The notes under the pieces are model-generated. The model saw only the letters and a program-made list of their open reading frames with translations. It did not search any database and had not been told where the DNA came from. From an uncultured Collinsella sp. (lineage in GTDB: Bacteria > Actinomycetota > Coriobacteriia > Coriobacteriales > Coriobacteriaceae), in NCBI GenBank assembly GCA_958408685.1, contig CATYLC010000007.1, positions 22,285-86,284 of the forward strand: a stretch of DNA of 64,000 nt, written 5' to 3'. Position numbers and translations under genes: made by a program. Positions within the stretch are counted from its first letter, which is position 1; each line of letters begins with the position of its first letter. Below, piece after piece: positions 49,628 to 57,368 of the stretch.

Positions 49628-49861
49628 ATGAACACGATGACCGACATTGCGGGCAAGGCTTGGAGCTGGGCTTTTTGCCGGGCAATCCGCGCTCGCCAGC
49701 GTGCCAAGGCGCTGTTGCGGGAGGAGAGCGCGCAGGGCACTACCGAATACGCCATCTTGGTCGGCGTGCTCGTAGTGATCGCGATTATCGCCATCGTCGC
49801 GTTTAAGAGCAAAGTCGAAGAACTATGGAACGCGATCAAAGACGGCATCAACAGCCTGTAG
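49628..49861 (+). CDS. flp: Flp-type pilin precursor
   Basis: The protein has 77 residues. A basic leader of about 36 residues precedes the class III prepilin site EESAQG/TTEY and a hydrophobic helix (AILVGVLVVIAIIAIVAF), then a short charged tail. This is the form of the major Flp pilin. GGGAGGAATAC precedes the ATG. The Glu and Tyr after the cleavage site are kept. It is the likely structural subunit of the pilus made by the operon. Confidence 0.88.
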   Translation: MNTMTDIAGKAWSWAFCRAIRARQRAKALLREESAQGTTEYAILVGVLVVIAIIAIVAFKSKVEELWNAIKDGINSL

Positions 49862-50388
49862 GAGGCAGGCGGCCTGTTGGTTCGCCGCTGGTGCTCGTTT
49901 GCTTGCTCGTGGCAATAGCGGTGACGTTTTGGGGGCTGGGTGTTGCGCGGCAGCAGCGTCCAGGCGCTACTGCCGATTTGGGATCGGGCTCGGCGGCGGT
50001 GTCACAAGCGGAAGGCGCGGGGGCTATGGGCGGTCAGAATGCCGCCGTCACGGCTCAGACCTTTTTACAGGCACTCGATGAGCGGGCGGCCAGTGCGACG
50101 GAGCCGTCTGCAGACAACGCGATTGCGGTTCGGCTCGCATGGTCCGAGGACCGGCCGATGACCGAGGCAGCGGCAGACCTGCTGCGCGCCTACCGCGAGG
50201 TGCCCACGGCCCAGCTCGCCCTGAGTGGCTATCTCGATATTAAGGGCAACGTATGGGGCGCCATCGTGCGCGATGGGCGAGGCTGGGTCGACATGGTGAC
50301 GGTTGCCGCGGATGCCGGCGATGCCTCGTGCCGCCTGCGTGCCGTGCGTCTGGTTCCGCAAACAACGGAGTCAAAGGAGGGGTCGTGA
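49825..50388 (+). CDS. Tad-locus hypothetical membrane-anchored protein
   Basis: The protein has 187 residues by the ATG at 49825, which lies within the flp gene. An in-frame GTG at 49891 gives a 165-residue form that starts at the membrane helix (PLVLVCLLVAIAVTFWGLGVA), and that start may be the real one. The rest is a soluble domain with AQTFLQALDERAAS, VRLAWSEDRPMTEAAADLLRAYREVP and WVDMVTVAADAGD. I recognise no family. Its place between two pilin-like genes suggests a pilus-associated surface protein. Confidence 0.6.
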   Translation: MERDQRRHQQPVGGRRPVGSPLVLVCLLVAIAVTFWGLGVARQQRPGATADLGSGSAAVSQAEGAGAMGGQNAAVTAQTFLQALDERAASATEPSADNAIAVRLAWSEDRPMTEAAADLLRAYREVPTAQLALSGYLDIKGNVWGAIVRDGRGWVDMVTVAADAGDASCRLRAVRLVPQTTESKEGS

Positions 50389-50389
50389 A

Positions 50390-50608
50390 ATGCATGATGT
50401 CCTGCGTGAGGAATCTGCTCAGTCGACCGTCGAATACGCCATCGTCACCGTGGCGCTGTTGTCGATTGTGCTGGCGATTGCGGGGCTTTGGCGCGCTGGC
50501 ACCGATGGGCGCTTGGCGGCATTGGTCGAGCGGGCAGCGTCTCATGGCGTCGCCCCATCGTCGGTTATCGACGCCGCGACGGGTGCCAAGGACATCGCTC
50601 TGTATTGA
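50390..50608 (+). CDS. Pilin-like protein (TadE/Flp class III signal)
   Basis: The protein has 72 residues. A very short leader and the site EESAQS/TVEYAIVTVALLSIVLAIAGLW are followed by about 40 hydrophilic residues. The motif is the same type as in flp (49628-49861), so this is probably a minor pilin processed by the same prepilin peptidase. GGAGG at 50376-50380 precedes the ATG. It overlaps the frame of the next TadE-like gene. Confidence 0.75.
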   Translation: MHDVLREESAQSTVEYAIVTVALLSIVLAIAGLWRAGTDGRLAALVERAASHGVAPSSVIDAATGAKDIALY

Positions 50609-51083
50609 TATCGCGTGTGAGGATCGGGCGCAGTCTACGGTCGAGGCCGCCTTTTTGCTGCCGACGTTTTTGACGCTTATCTTGCTCGCGTTGCAGCCGG
50701 TGTGCCTGCTCTATACGCGCGCGGTCATGGAGTCTGCCGCCGCCGAGACCGCGCGGCTTATGACCACGACGACGGTGGAGAACGACGATGACCTTAAGGA
50801 GTTCACTCGCCGCAGACTTGCCGCGGTGCCCAACGTCTCGATTTTTCATGCCGGCGGGCCGCTGTCGTGGGATATCGAGTTGGGGCGGGCCGGTGCCGGC
50901 GGCGTTTCGTCCGTGTCTGTTGCCGGCGAGGTTAAGCCGCTGCCCGTGATCGGTGCATTTGTGCAGGCCATGGGCAGTGCGGGTGAGGGCGGCTATGTCG
51001 AGCTCAAGGTCGACGTCTCGTATCGATCGCGTCCCGAATGGCTGGAGGGAGATTATGATTCATGGATTGCTGCATGGGATTAG
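50583..51083 (+). CDS. TadE-like pseudopilin
   Basis: The protein has 166 residues from the GTG at 50583, which has no clear ribosome binding site; translation may be coupled to the preceding gene. CEDRAQS/TVEAAFLLPTFLTLILLALQPVCLLYTRAVM is the TadE-type N-terminus with the conserved Glu. A soluble domain of about 110 residues follows (TTTTVENDDDLKEFTRRRL; VELKVDVSYRSRPEWLEG). TadE proteins are minor pseudopilins. The start is uncertain and the family is likely. Confidence 0.75.
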   Translation: MPRTSLCIDIACEDRAQSTVEAAFLLPTFLTLILLALQPVCLLYTRAVMESAAAETARLMTTTTVENDDDLKEFTRRRLAAVPNVSIFHAGGPLSWDIELGRAGAGGVSSVSVAGEVKPLPVIGAFVQAMGSAGEGGYVELKVDVSYRSRPEWLEGDYDSWIAAWD

Positions 51084-53220
51084 GCGCTGCCTGCTGCGGG
51101 TGACGCAAGGGTTTGCGGCCCGCCGTCGACCAGGCGCTCGCCGCAGGCGGGGCGGCTTTATGGGCCGTGCCGGTATCGACTTGTTTATCGAAGACGGTGC
51201 CTATACCACGCTCTCCTCTGCGGTTGTCATTCTGGTGGTGCTTACGCTGCTGTTTTCGTCGACCGCGGCGATATGGAGCATGTCACGCGCCGGAGACACC
51301 CAGGTGGCGGCCGATAGCGGCGCGCTGGCGGGCGCCAACGTGGTGTCGTCCTATCACACAGCCGCCACGGTGGTCGATGCGAGCATTTTGAGTTTGGGCC
51401 TGGCGGGGTTTGCCACGATCGGCACCGGCTTGGTTGCCATTCTCATTCCGGGCGCCGAGGTTGTCGGCAGCGATATCATCGACACAGGGACCCAGATCAT
51501 TAAAACGCGTAACAAGTTTGCCAAAAGCGCGGCAAAGGGCCTGCAAAAGATCGAGACCGCTTTGCCGTACCTGGTTGCCGCGCGCGCAATGCAGGCAGTA
51601 TCGGCGCAGGATACCGACGGCGTGACCTATACCGGTACGGCGCTTGCCGTGCCCAGGACATCCGAGTCGGATTTTGTTGCGCTCGAAGGATCCGAAATCT
51701 CGACCGATGCCATTAAAGATGCGTCGGAAGATCTGGAGCGCGCGGCCGAGGAACTGCAAAAAGCATCGGAGGAGACGGCGAAGGCCAAAGAGCGCGCCTG
51801 GCTAGCGGATTGCGGTGGGTCGGATAAAGGTTCGGTCGGCAGCTGTTCGTGTATGTGGGAGCGTGCAAAAAGCCTAACGGATCTCTCCGGTGTTCAAAAT
51901 CCGCATTACTCATCGAGCGTTACGTGGGAGCCTCAAGTTGCCCTTGATCGCGCGAAGGACTACTACCATCGGCGTCTGACAAATGAGAAGCCCCAAGGCT
52001 CGAGTGTCGAGATGAAGGCAGAGTCTGCGGCGCGTAAGGCGTTTTATACCTATGCGAGCGCTGAGGTCGATCGGGCATATATAACCGAGAACGGAGACAG
52101 GGTTTCCTCTTATATTCCGCTGCTGCCGCGCAACTCTGATGAGGTTCGGGCGACGGAACTCTATACCGATGCGGTGTGGCCGACTAGCGTGAACGATGAC
52201 AAGGCGTATTTGCATTACGGGACGACCTGCCCTAACTATAAGAAAGGAACGCCGAGCGGATTTGCTTCGGTTGCCGATTACGATGGACAGGATAAATGCA
52301 GCAAATGCCATTTTGGCGTTTCGGCGCTTGGTGCTGTTGCGGCGCCTTCAACCTCTATCGAAAACGGCTTCGAGTATCACTTTGACAAGTTTAAAGACGC
52401 CCTGGAGGACTACGTCGACTGTCGTAACAAGGAGCTTGAGCTCGAGCGTCAGACTGAGGACGAAGCCGACCGTGCGGGCAATGCGTTCGATACCGCCATC
52501 AAAGAACTTTCCGGTGAGCGCCCGCGCATCGCCCCGCCCGGTCGCAACGGCGTGGTCGCCTTTGCGGTCTCGGGCGCCATCTCCAGTCCCGACGAGCTCA
52601 ACTCTTCGTTTAACACGGCAGTTGAGCTTGGCGATCGTGGTGCAATTTCTGCTGCAGTGCTCGCGCCCGATGATGCGACGGCACAAAATAACGTTCTCTC
52701 GCGGTTTTTCTCGACGCTGGAGGAGCGTTCGGGCGGCGTTGCCGGCGTGCTCGATGGCGTTATGGATGTTTGGGGCCGCCTGCTTGTGGGGTACGGAGAC
52801 ATCCAGGGTGCGGCCGACGAGCTTATGGGAGAGCTGATCGGTGGCTTGGGAGGGAGTAGCGGCGCGTTAGGCTCCATCGCGTCCTGGCTCGGTGACACCG
52901 TTTCGTCCTCCGTGGCGGCGCTGGGGCTCGAACCGTGCGATTTGCGTCTGCGAAAACCGGTGCTGACCGATACCGCCAATGTCATCAAAAGTCCGGGGTC
53001 CGATATCGCGGGCATCTCCAAAGCTCAAGATGCCCTGCGAAAAATCCCCTTGGGCGTGACTGACCCCAAGGCACTTTGCGAGGCCTTGGAATATCACGTC
53101 GAGCGCACCATCAGCGGCGCGGTGTTCACGCTTGCGGAGATCCCGCTGCCCGGCGGCGGCTCCATCCCGCTCACTGTCGATGTTGCCACGCTGGTGGGAG
53201 CTTTTGGCGGTGGGTCGTAA
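51055..53220 (+). CDS. TadG-like large pilus-associated membrane protein
   Basis: The protein has 721 residues. After an Arg-rich leader a membrane helix (about 45-70, LSSAVVILVVLTLLFSSTAAIW) leads to the TadG-type sequence QVAADSGALAGANVV. A long extracytoplasmic part follows. It has an Ala/Glu-rich coiled-coil-like stretch (about 215-245), two Cys clusters (CGGSDKGSVGSCSC near 250; CPNY..CSKC near 385-410) and a C-terminal amphipathic region. Bases about 51820-52330 are less GC-rich than the flanks. It is the largest protein of the locus and may be the tip or an adhesin. The ATG at 51055 follows GGAGGGAG. Confidence 0.7.
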   Translation: MIHGLLHGIRRCLLRVTQGFAARRRPGARRRRGGFMGRAGIDLFIEDGAYTTLSSAVVILVVLTLLFSSTAAIWSMSRAGDTQVAADSGALAGANVVSSYHTAATVVDASILSLGLAGFATIGTGLVAILIPGAEVVGSDIIDTGTQIIKTRNKFAKSAAKGLQKIETALPYLVAARAMQAVSAQDTDGVTYTGTALAVPRTSESDFVALEGSEISTDAIKDASEDLERAAEELQKASEETAKAKERAWLADCGGSDKGSVGSCSCMWERAKSLTDLSGVQNPHYSSSVTWEPQVALDRAKDYYHRRLTNEKPQGSSVEMKAESAARKAFYTYASAEVDRAYITENGDRVSSYIPLLPRNSDEVRATELYTDAVWPTSVNDDKAYLHYGTTCPNYKKGTPSGFASVADYDGQDKCSKCHFGVSALGAVAAPSTSIENGFEYHFDKFKDALEDYVDCRNKELELERQTEDEADRAGNAFDTAIKELSGERPRIAPPGRNGVVAFAVSGAISSPDELNSSFNTAVELGDRGAISAAVLAPDDATAQNNVLSRFFSTLEERSGGVAGVLDGVMDVWGRLLVGYGDIQGAADELMGELIGGLGGSSGALGSIASWLGDTVSSSVAALGLEPCDLRLRKPVLTDTANVIKSPGSDIAGISKAQDALRKIPLGVTDPKALCEALEYHVERTISGAVFTLAEIPLPGGGSIPLTVDVATLVGAFGGGS

Positions 53221-53696
53221 TGGGCATTCGTTCGGGCTTGCGCGAGGAGCATGCCCAGGCGACGGTCGAGATGGCCGTGGTCACGCCTGTCCTGCTCGTG
53301 CTGGCTCTCATCGCGTACAACATCATGATCTTTGCTGGCGCGGTCGCGCGCTTCGACCGCGTGGTGCCCGACATCGTGCTGGCGCACGCTGTGGCGCCGG
53401 GCGGGGAGGGTGACGAGAGCTCCATTGACGCTTCCGCGACCGTTCAGGCTCAGATTCAGGATGCCATGGAGGGATATGACCTACAGGTCGAGGTCTCGAG
53501 CGAGCAGGGCACGGCGTCATCGGATGGTGGCCTGCTCTCTCTTTCTGGCACGTTTAGGACTTATACCTGCACCATGCACTACGAGCCGTGGCCGAGTTCG
53601 CTGAGCATCGCCGGCGTTTCCCTGGGGGCGCCGGCCGTGCTCACGCATGAACGTGCGGTGACGGTCGATCCATGGCGTCCGGGGGTGGTCATGTGA
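53220..53696 (+). CDS. TadE-like pseudopilin
   Basis: The protein has 158 residues. REEHAQA/TVEMAVVTPVLLVLALIAYNIMIF is a second TadE-type N-terminus with Glu at the expected place, followed by a soluble domain with one Cys (YTCTMHYEPWP). The ATG overlaps the stop of the TadG-like gene by one base. It completes a set of two TadE-like proteins and a TadG-like one, the common pseudopilin group of Tad loci. Confidence 0.8.
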   Translation: MGIRSGLREEHAQATVEMAVVTPVLLVLALIAYNIMIFAGAVARFDRVVPDIVLAHAVAPGGEGDESSIDASATVQAQIQDAMEGYDLQVEVSSEQGTASSDGGLLSLSGTFRTYTCTMHYEPWPSSLSIAGVSLGAPAVLTHERAVTVDPWRPGVVM

Positions 53697-54052
53697 CCGC
53701 GGTCTCGTCCTATATCGCCTACGCACGGGCGCTCAACAGGTTGGGCTGGACGCCGGCCGAGTTTGTGGTGGCGGAGTCGTTTACCGTGCGTCTGCGCGGC
53801 ATGCTGGGACGGCGGTCGATTGCCGCCAGCGGACTGCCGCTTGTCATGGCGTTTCCGCGCTGTTCCTCGGTTCACACCTGCTTTATGGCCTATCCCATCG
53901 ACATCGCCTTTATCGACCGCAACGGCAACATCCTCGCGTGCTACGAAAACGTACGTCCCTGGCGTATGTGTTCCTGCCCCGGCGCCTGGGCGGTACTCGA
54001 GCGCCTTTCAATCATTGTTTCGCCCCCTGTTCTCCAACGCGTGCCGGCATAA
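53693..54052 (+). CDS. DUF192-family protein at the end of the Tad operon
   Basis: The protein has 119 residues. RLRGMLGRRSIAASGLPLVMAFPRCSSVHTCFMAYPIDIAFIDRNGNIL is the DUF192 pattern with its Cys/His core, and RPWRMCSCPGAWAVLE closes it. DUF192 proteins are small beta-barrel proteins of unclear role. The GTG start overlaps the TadE stop (GTGA), so it is translated with the pilus genes. Repeated linkage of DUF192 with Tad loci would point to a role in assembly. Confidence 0.82.
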   Translation: MTAVSSYIAYARALNRLGWTPAEFVVAESFTVRLRGMLGRRSIAASGLPLVMAFPRCSSVHTCFMAYPIDIAFIDRNGNILACYENVRPWRMCSCPGAWAVLERLSIIVSPPVLQRVPA

Positions 54053-54070
54053 GAATTGGCGACAGTGGAC

Positions 54071-54096
54071 TTTCGTCATACGAAATTGGGTAAGAT
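54071..54096 (+). promoter_or_regulatory. Operator-like palindrome of the toxin-antitoxin-like pair
   Basis: TTTCGT-CAT-ACGAAA (54071-54085) is a perfect 6-bp inverted repeat, and TAAGAT (54091-54096) after it could be a -10 box. AGGAG at 54102-54106 is the ribosome binding site. An antitoxin with a ribbon-helix-helix domain could bind this site. Confidence 0.5.
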
Positions 54097-54110
54097 GGGG
54101 TAGGAGATGC

Positions 54111-54377
54111 ATGGATGTCGAGATTCATCCCAACGCCAAAAAACACCTGACGGAAAAACAGGTGCTTGGCGCCTGGTTCGCGGTTACTGAGTGTATTCGC
54201 CGCGAGTCGGAAGACGATCCGCCGAGATGGCTTGCGATTGGATGGCTTCCGGACGGACGGAGTGTGGAGCTCGTTGCGGTCGAACTTATTCGTGGATGGC
54301 TCATTATTCATGCCTTGTCTCCGGTTCAGAAGAAATTCTGGCAAGAGATCGAGCGAGCTCGGCAAAGGGGTCGATGA
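54111..54377 (+). CDS. Putative toxin of a toxin-antitoxin pair
   Basis: The protein has 88 residues and is basic at the C-terminus (FWQEIERARQRGR). The size, the position before a ribbon-helix-helix partner, and a fold guess like BrnT/RelE-type RNases (RWLAIGWLPDGRSVELVAVELIRGWLIIHALSP) suggest a toxin. The family is not certain; no motif decides it. AGGAG precedes the ATG. The stop overlaps the next start by one to four bases. Confidence 0.6.
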   Translation: MDVEIHPNAKKHLTEKQVLGAWFAVTECIRRESEDDPPRWLAIGWLPDGRSVELVAVELIRGWLIIHALSPVQKKFWQEIERARQRGR

Positions 54378-54661
54378 TGGGCGAGATATATACGACCGCT
54401 AGTGGTCAGGTTGTAACGGATGAAATGATTGACGCGTGGTGTGAGTCGTACGAGCGCGGAGAGTTTCCGGATGGCGAACACACCGTTGGTGGAATCGTGC
54501 ATGGACGGCCTCCACTCTCAGGTGAGGGAACGGCAACGCTATCGGTCAAGATTCCTCTGGGAATGAAGGAGGCCATTCGTCGACGGGCGGCTGCCGAGGG
54601 GATGACGCCAAGTGAGTTTGCCCGTGCGGCCCTGAGTGAAAAACTTCTTGCGGCCGGTTGA
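54377..54661 (+). CDS. Putative ribbon-helix-helix antitoxin
   Basis: The protein has 94 residues. The last 45 residues (TATLSVKIPLGMKEAIRRRAAAEGMTPSEFARAALSEKLLAAG) form a CopG/RHH-like DNA-binding domain. The N-terminal part is acidic (VTDEMIDAWCESYERGEFPDGEHTV), suited to binding the basic partner. The start could be 54374 or 54377. With the upstream palindrome it makes a plausible autoregulated module. Confidence 0.7.
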   Translation: MGEIYTTASGQVVTDEMIDAWCESYERGEFPDGEHTVGGIVHGRPPLSGEGTATLSVKIPLGMKEAIRRRAAAEGMTPSEFARAALSEKLLAAG

Positions 54662-54796
54662 TGCTTTTGACGTGCCGTTCTATAGGAGCGAGATTGTGGC
54701 CGATGTCGCGCTCAAAAACTTTTTTAAAATTCTCGGTTGACCGGAGCGCGTCCTTGGTTATACTAATCAAGCCTTGAAACAAGGCACACCTCAAAT

Positions 54797-54869
<73 letters not shown>

Positions 54870-54882
54870 CCTTGAATTGACT

Positions 54883-54907
54883 AGGACCTCTGCAAAGGGG
54901 TCCTTTT
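54883..54907 (+). terminator. Terminator of tRNA-Phe
   Basis: AGGACC (54883-54888) and GGTCCT pair across a loop and are followed by TTTT, 14 bases after the tRNA. Confidence 0.75.
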
Positions 54908-54924
54908 CTTTTATCGAGGGCTCT

Positions 54925-55159
54925 GCGGAAACTGCGTCCCGGAATTTGGCTTCAGAGTGGGATGCGTTTTCCGCTTTGAGGCCGCTTGGGAAAGCACGAC
55001 TCGGAATCCGGCGTCAGAATGGGACGTGCTTTCCTTTTTCGGCCTTTGGCGGAAACTGCGTCCCAGATCCCGCGCTCAGAACGGGATGCATTTTCCGGTT
55101 GAGGCCTCGAACGGAAAATGCATCCCAGTCTTTTGCGAAAAACGGGATGCGCTTTTCGG
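54925..55159. repeat. Array of four palindromic units between tRNA-Phe and the GH5 gene
   Basis: Each unit has a left arm close to GCGGAAACTGCGTCCC and a right arm close to GGGATGCGTTTTCCGC. The arms are 54925-54940/54959-54974, 54988-55002/55021-55034, 55049-55064/55083-55097 and 55111-55126/55144-55159. Spacers carry GAGGCC or CGGCCT. The left arms of units 1 and 3 are identical over 16 bases. The region is not a CRISPR: the units are palindromic, diverged and only four. No gene was seen from 54870 to 55352 beyond the terminator and this array. Confidence 0.75.
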
Positions 55160-55352
55160 CCGCCTACTTCCGGCGCATATGTACATCTCGGCGCACCATC
55201 CCGAGCCCGTCTGCTCCCAGACATTCCTCCCGCTTTTGCGCCACTTTACAGACCGTTCGGTCGTCTGTCCGCACGCGCGGGTATACTCAAAACGATACTT
55301 TTCCTATGCAATACGATGCAGGCTCGGCCTGCACGATCCGAAGGGGGCAGTG

Positions 55353-56414
55353 ATGGAGAGGATACTCGGCGTTAATCTCTCTGGCTGGTTTATTCCCGAG
55401 CCTTGGGTGACCCCGTCGCTGTACGCGGCGACCGGTGCATCCAACGCAGCCGAGCTGCAGGAGGCCATGGGCACCGCCGCCTATAACGAGCGCATGCGCC
55501 GTCATTACGAGACGTTTGTGAGCGAGGACGATTTCCGCCGCATGGCGCAGATTGGCCTCAATGCCGTGCGTCTGCCGGTGCCTTGGTATGCCTTTGGCTC
55601 GCAGGAGTCCGATGCGTCCTACATCTCGGTTGTCGACTACATCGACCGTGCAATTGAGTGGGCTGCCAAGTACGACATCCGCGTGCTGCTTGATCTGGCA
55701 ACTGTGCCCGGTGGCCAGGGCGATTCCAACGATTCGCCCGCCACGCCGGAGGCTGTCGCCGAGTGGCATTCGTCCACCAACGGCCGTCATGTCGCGCTCG
55801 ACGTGCTCGAGCGCCTGGCCGATCGCTACGGCGAGGCCGAGAGCCTGCTGGGCATTGAGCTGCTGGACACGCCGCAGATGAGCGTCCGCAAGAGCCTCTT
55901 CACCATGACGGATGGCATTCCGGCTCACTACCTGCGCAATTTCTATCGCGATGCCTACGAGCTCGTCCGTTCGTATATGCCCGAGGATAAGATCGTCGTC
56001 TTTTCGTCTTCGGGGCATCCCAGCGAGTGGAAGCATTTTATGCGCGGCGCCAAGTACAAGAACGTCTACATGGACCTTCACCTGTACCATTACCGCGACG
56101 AGTATGCGCTCGATATCACGAGCCCCCGCGGGCTGACGACGGCGATTTCGCGTAACAAGCGCGAGCTTAAAGAAGCGATTTCGACTGGGTTCCCCGTGCT
56201 GGTGGGCGAATGGTCGGGCGCGGCGATCTTTGCCAACTCGTCGGTTACGCCCGAGGGCCGCAATGCCTACGAGCGCGTGTTTATCGCCAATCAGCTGGCT
56301 TCGTTTGCGCCGGCTGCCGGTTGGTTCTTCCAAACGTGGAAGACCGAGAAGCGCATTGCAGCATGGGACGCCCGCGCGGCGCTCGGTACGCTCGAGCGCG
56401 GCATGATTGAATAG
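55353..56414 (+). CDS. GH5-like glycoside hydrolase, cytosolic form with altered acid/base site
   Basis: The protein has 353 residues. The (beta/alpha)8 pattern of GH5 exo-glucanases (BglC type) is visible: GVNLSGWFIPEPWVTPS, GLNAVRLPVPWYAF, FPVLVGEWSGA with nucleophile candidate Glu286, and AAGWFFQTWKTE. At the acid/base position the usual N-E-P is replaced by D172-T173-P174 (LGIELLDTPQ). No signal peptide is present. It may act inside the cell on a short glucoside, or be a non-catalytic or altered enzyme. AAGGGGG precedes the ATG. It is six bases ahead of rsmI. Confidence 0.85.
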   Translation: MERILGVNLSGWFIPEPWVTPSLYAATGASNAAELQEAMGTAAYNERMRRHYETFVSEDDFRRMAQIGLNAVRLPVPWYAFGSQESDASYISVVDYIDRAIEWAAKYDIRVLLDLATVPGGQGDSNDSPATPEAVAEWHSSTNGRHVALDVLERLADRYGEAESLLGIELLDTPQMSVRKSLFTMTDGIPAHYLRNFYRDAYELVRSYMPEDKIVVFSSSGHPSEWKHFMRGAKYKNVYMDLHLYHYRDEYALDITSPRGLTTAISRNKRELKEAISTGFPVLVGEWSGAAIFANSSVTPEGRNAYERVFIANQLASFAPAAGWFFQTWKTEKRIAAWDARAALGTLERGMIE

Positions 56415-56420
56415 GTTGAT

Positions 56421-57299
56421 ATGACGCAAAACAGCGCCCATACGGGCAAACTCTATGTGGTCGGCACGCCCATCGGCAACCTGGGCGACCTGTCCCCGCG
56501 CGTTGGCGAGGCGTTTGCCGCCGCCGATGTCATCTGCTGCGAAGACACGCGTGTGACGTCAAAGCTGCTGATGCACCTGGGCATTTCCAAGCCGCTTGTC
56601 CGTTGCGACGAGAATGTGATCGCCAGCCGCGCCGCCGGCCTGGTCGACCGTCTGCTGGCGGGGGAGACCCTCGCCTTTGCCTCGGACGCCGGCATGCCGA
56701 GCGTGTCCGATCCCGGCCAGGCGCTGGTCGAGGCGGCGCGTGAGGCCGATGTGCCCGTCGAGGTTATTCCCGGGCCCTCTGCTTGCGTCACGGCGCTCGT
56801 TTCGTCCGGCATTCCCTGCGAGCATTTTTTCTTTGAGGGCTTTTTGGGCCGAAAGCACGGCGACCGCGTGCGCCGTTTGCAGCGCCTTGCCGTGGTTCCC
56901 GGCGCACTCATCTTCTACGAGTCTCCACATCGCATCGTGGCGACGCTCGAGGCCGTGGCAGAGGTTTTTCCCCAGCGTGAGGTTGCCGTCTGCCGCGAAC
57001 TCACCAAGCTGCACGAGGAGGTCTTGCGCGGGCCAGCTGCCCAGCTCGCCGAGGAGCTGCGTGCTCGCGGCGAGGTAAAGGGCGAGATTGCGCTGGTCAT
57101 CGCGCCGCCGAGCGAGGATGAGGAGACCGGTATCGTGCCGGTTGGCGCCGCGGCAGCGGATCCCGACGAGGCCCTGCGCGAGGATATCCGCGCCGCGCTC
57201 GAGGAGGGGGAGCCCGCGTCTGCGGTGGCCAAGCGCCTGTCTCAGAAGTATTCGCGCCGCAAGCGCGATGTCTATGCCATGGTGCTCGATATGCAATAG
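56421..57299 (+). CDS. rsmI: 16S rRNA (cytidine-1402-2'-O)-methyltransferase
   Basis: The protein has 292 residues of the tetrapyrrole/SAM methylase fold. The motifs KLYVVGTPIGNLGDLSPR, EDTRVTSKLL, ASDAGMPSVSDPG, PGPSACVTALVSSGIPCEHFFFEGFL and ESPHRIVATLE match RsmI. It methylates C1402 in the decoding centre of 16S rRNA. A C-terminal helical part ends with a RKRDVYAMVLDM helix. It is probably co-transcribed with the preceding GH5-like gene. Confidence 0.95.
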   Translation: MTQNSAHTGKLYVVGTPIGNLGDLSPRVGEAFAAADVICCEDTRVTSKLLMHLGISKPLVRCDENVIASRAAGLVDRLLAGETLAFASDAGMPSVSDPGQALVEAAREADVPVEVIPGPSACVTALVSSGIPCEHFFFEGFLGRKHGDRVRRLQRLAVVPGALIFYESPHRIVATLEAVAEVFPQREVAVCRELTKLHEEVLRGPAAQLAEELRARGEVKGEIALVIAPPSEDEETGIVPVGAAAADPDEALREDIRAALEEGEPASAVAKRLSQKYSRRKRDVYAMVLDMQ

Positions 57300-57368
57300 A
57301 TGGAGGATATCAAGCCCTTGCGCTAGAATCATCCCCTGTATGCAACGTTTTTCTGGAGGACAAACCCC

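Noticed and set aside
48031..49851. 606-codon open frame antisense to tadB, tadC and flp
   Set aside because: It crosses three well-supported genes and has no family features.
54925..55159. CRISPR array
   Set aside because: The repeats are long palindromes that differ from each other, number only four, and have similar rather than unique spacers. No cas gene is near.
54877..55353. 158-codon open frame across the palindrome array
   Set aside because: It is made of repeated Cys/Phe/Arg-rich strings produced by the palindromes, with no ribosome binding site.
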